Of a stretch of 64,000 bases of DNA, positions 63,612-64,000 are shown piece by piece. Numbering within the stretch: position 1 is the first letter of the stretch; every line of letters begins with the position of its first letter. The DNA is from Brucella pituitosa (GTDB taxonomy: Bacteria; Pseudomonadota; Alphaproteobacteria; Rhizobiales; Rhizobiaceae), in contig NZ_PYSY02000001.1 of assembly GCF_003049685.1 (NCBI RefSeq), positions 1,922,001-1,986,000 on the forward strand, given 5' to 3'. The notes under the pieces are model-generated. The model saw only the letters and a program-made list of their open reading frames with translations, was not told where the DNA came from and did no database searches. Position numbers and translations under genes: made by a program.

Positions 63612-64000
63612 ATGACCAATCAACCTGATGCTCCGGCCTTTGCCCACGTTACCGACTGGGTATTCGACCTCGACAATACGCTCTACCCGCACGCAGCCGA
63701 TCTGTTTTCCCAGATTGATGTGCGCATGACGAATTATGTCGAGAACCTTCTGAAGCTGCCGCGTGACGAAGCGCGCAGAATTCAGAAGCAGTTTTATCTG
63801 GAATATGGCACCACGCTGAAAGGCCTGATGGAATGCCATGAGATTGACCCTGATGACTTTCTCAGACAAGTCCACGATATCGACTATTCATGGCTGAAGC
63901 CCGATCCGGCCCTCGGGGCTGCCATTCGCGCCCTGCCCGGTCGCCGTTTCATCTTCACCAATGGTGATCGTGGCCATGCGGAACGTGCGGCAAAGCAGCT
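63612..64000 (+). CDS. HAD-superfamily pyrimidine 5'-nucleotidase (partial)
   Basis: First 129 residues of a gene cut by the window end. HAD motif I WVFDLDNTLYPHAADLFSQI near residue 17 and motif II FIFTNGDRGHAERAAKQ near residue 112 match the YjjG/SDT1-type pyrimidine 5'-nucleotidase family, with the C1 helical cap between them. It follows argB, a conserved neighbour in Rhizobiales as remembered. Remaining motifs are beyond the window. Confidence 0.88.
   Translation, partial: MTNQPDAPAFAHVTDWVFDLDNTLYPHAADLFSQIDVRMTNYVENLLKLPRDEARRIQKQFYLEYGTTLKGLMECHEIDPDDFLRQVHDIDYSWLKPDPALGAAIRALPGRRFIFTNGDRGHAERAAKQ

Noticed and set aside
1-64000. tRNA, rRNA, insertion sequence, prophage, CRISPR, replication origin
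   Set aside because: No cloverleaf, rRNA core, transposase, integrase, phage structural gene or repeat-spacer array was seen. The rpmH-rnpA-yidC block is often near oriC in other bacteria, but dnaA and DnaA boxes are not visible here.

Overview
The window is chromosomal DNA of an alphaproteobacterium of the family Brucellaceae, most likely an Ochrobactrum-type member of the Brucella/Ochrobactrum group. The reasons are a 520-residue D-aminopeptidase that closely resembles the enzyme characterised from Ochrobactrum anthropi as I remember it, Brucella-like RpsU, RnpA and ArgB, a split proton-translocating transhydrogenase (PntAa/PntAb/PntB), and the ChvE/GguC sugar genes of rhizobia. All of this is from memory of the families; no search was run. 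I see no phage, insertion sequence, CRISPR array, tRNA or rRNA.

Layout. 1-12.2 kb: a leftward operon for oxidative use of an aldose (GguC/AraD1, galactose/arabinose dehydrogenase, aldonate dehydratase, KDGal kinase, KDPGal aldolase, ChvE-like binding protein). It diverges from a rightward YtfQ-YtfR-YtfT-YjfF sugar importer that ends in a GntR regulator. 12.2-15.1 kb: OsmC, D-aminopeptidase and a DUF72 protein. 15.2-19.3 kb: thiolase, SDR dehydrogenase, ThDP enzyme and a 29-residue putative membrane peptide. 19.3-26.7 kb: a LysR regulator divergent from a five-gene branched-chain-amino-acid-type ABC transporter and a GMC oxidoreductase. 26.9-29.7 kb: a MetQ-MetN-MetI importer. 29.8-36.2 kb: small metabolic genes, a TPR lipoprotein, rpsU, a membrane-anchored hydrolase, MaoC, a HAD phosphatase and a SAF-domain oxidoreductase. 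36.4-40.0 kb: pntAa-pntAb-pntB and a CoxIV-like subunit. 40.3-49.9 kb: a FeeM/autoinducer-synthase-like protein, a beta-lactamase-fold hydrolase, a GGDEF-EAL protein, an SDR, a class I amidotransferase, a D-2-hydroxyacid dehydrogenase with its LacI-type neighbour, and MarR. 50.2-53.4 kb: creatininase family, a His-rich CobW-type metallochaperone behind a candidate Zur box, and a WD40 protein. 53.5-58.4 kb: an esterase, msrPQ, DUF4105, RidA and a frameshifted DUF1801 gene. 58.5-64 kb: the housekeeping block rpmH-rnpA-yidC-engB, a histidine phosphatase, argB and the start of a HAD pyrimidine 5'-nucleotidase.

The most distinctive non-coding content is a set of dispersed palindromic elements. One family shares a GTAAAAACAAA core (29.7, 33.9 and 39.7 kb). 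A second is a two-module palindrome (42.7 and 52.3 kb) whose inner stem differs between copies but stays largely complementary. A third is a single 140-bp interrupted palindrome (36.2 kb). Several abut or overlap stop codons. Other points worth a second look are a leader with mutually exclusive pairings upstream of the 20.4-kb transporter, the candidate Zur box, a histone-H1-like tail on PntAa, a leader peptide overlapping msrP, and the DUF1801 frameshift. I did not find a clearly new multi-gene system. The candidates are offered at the strength the sequence supports.
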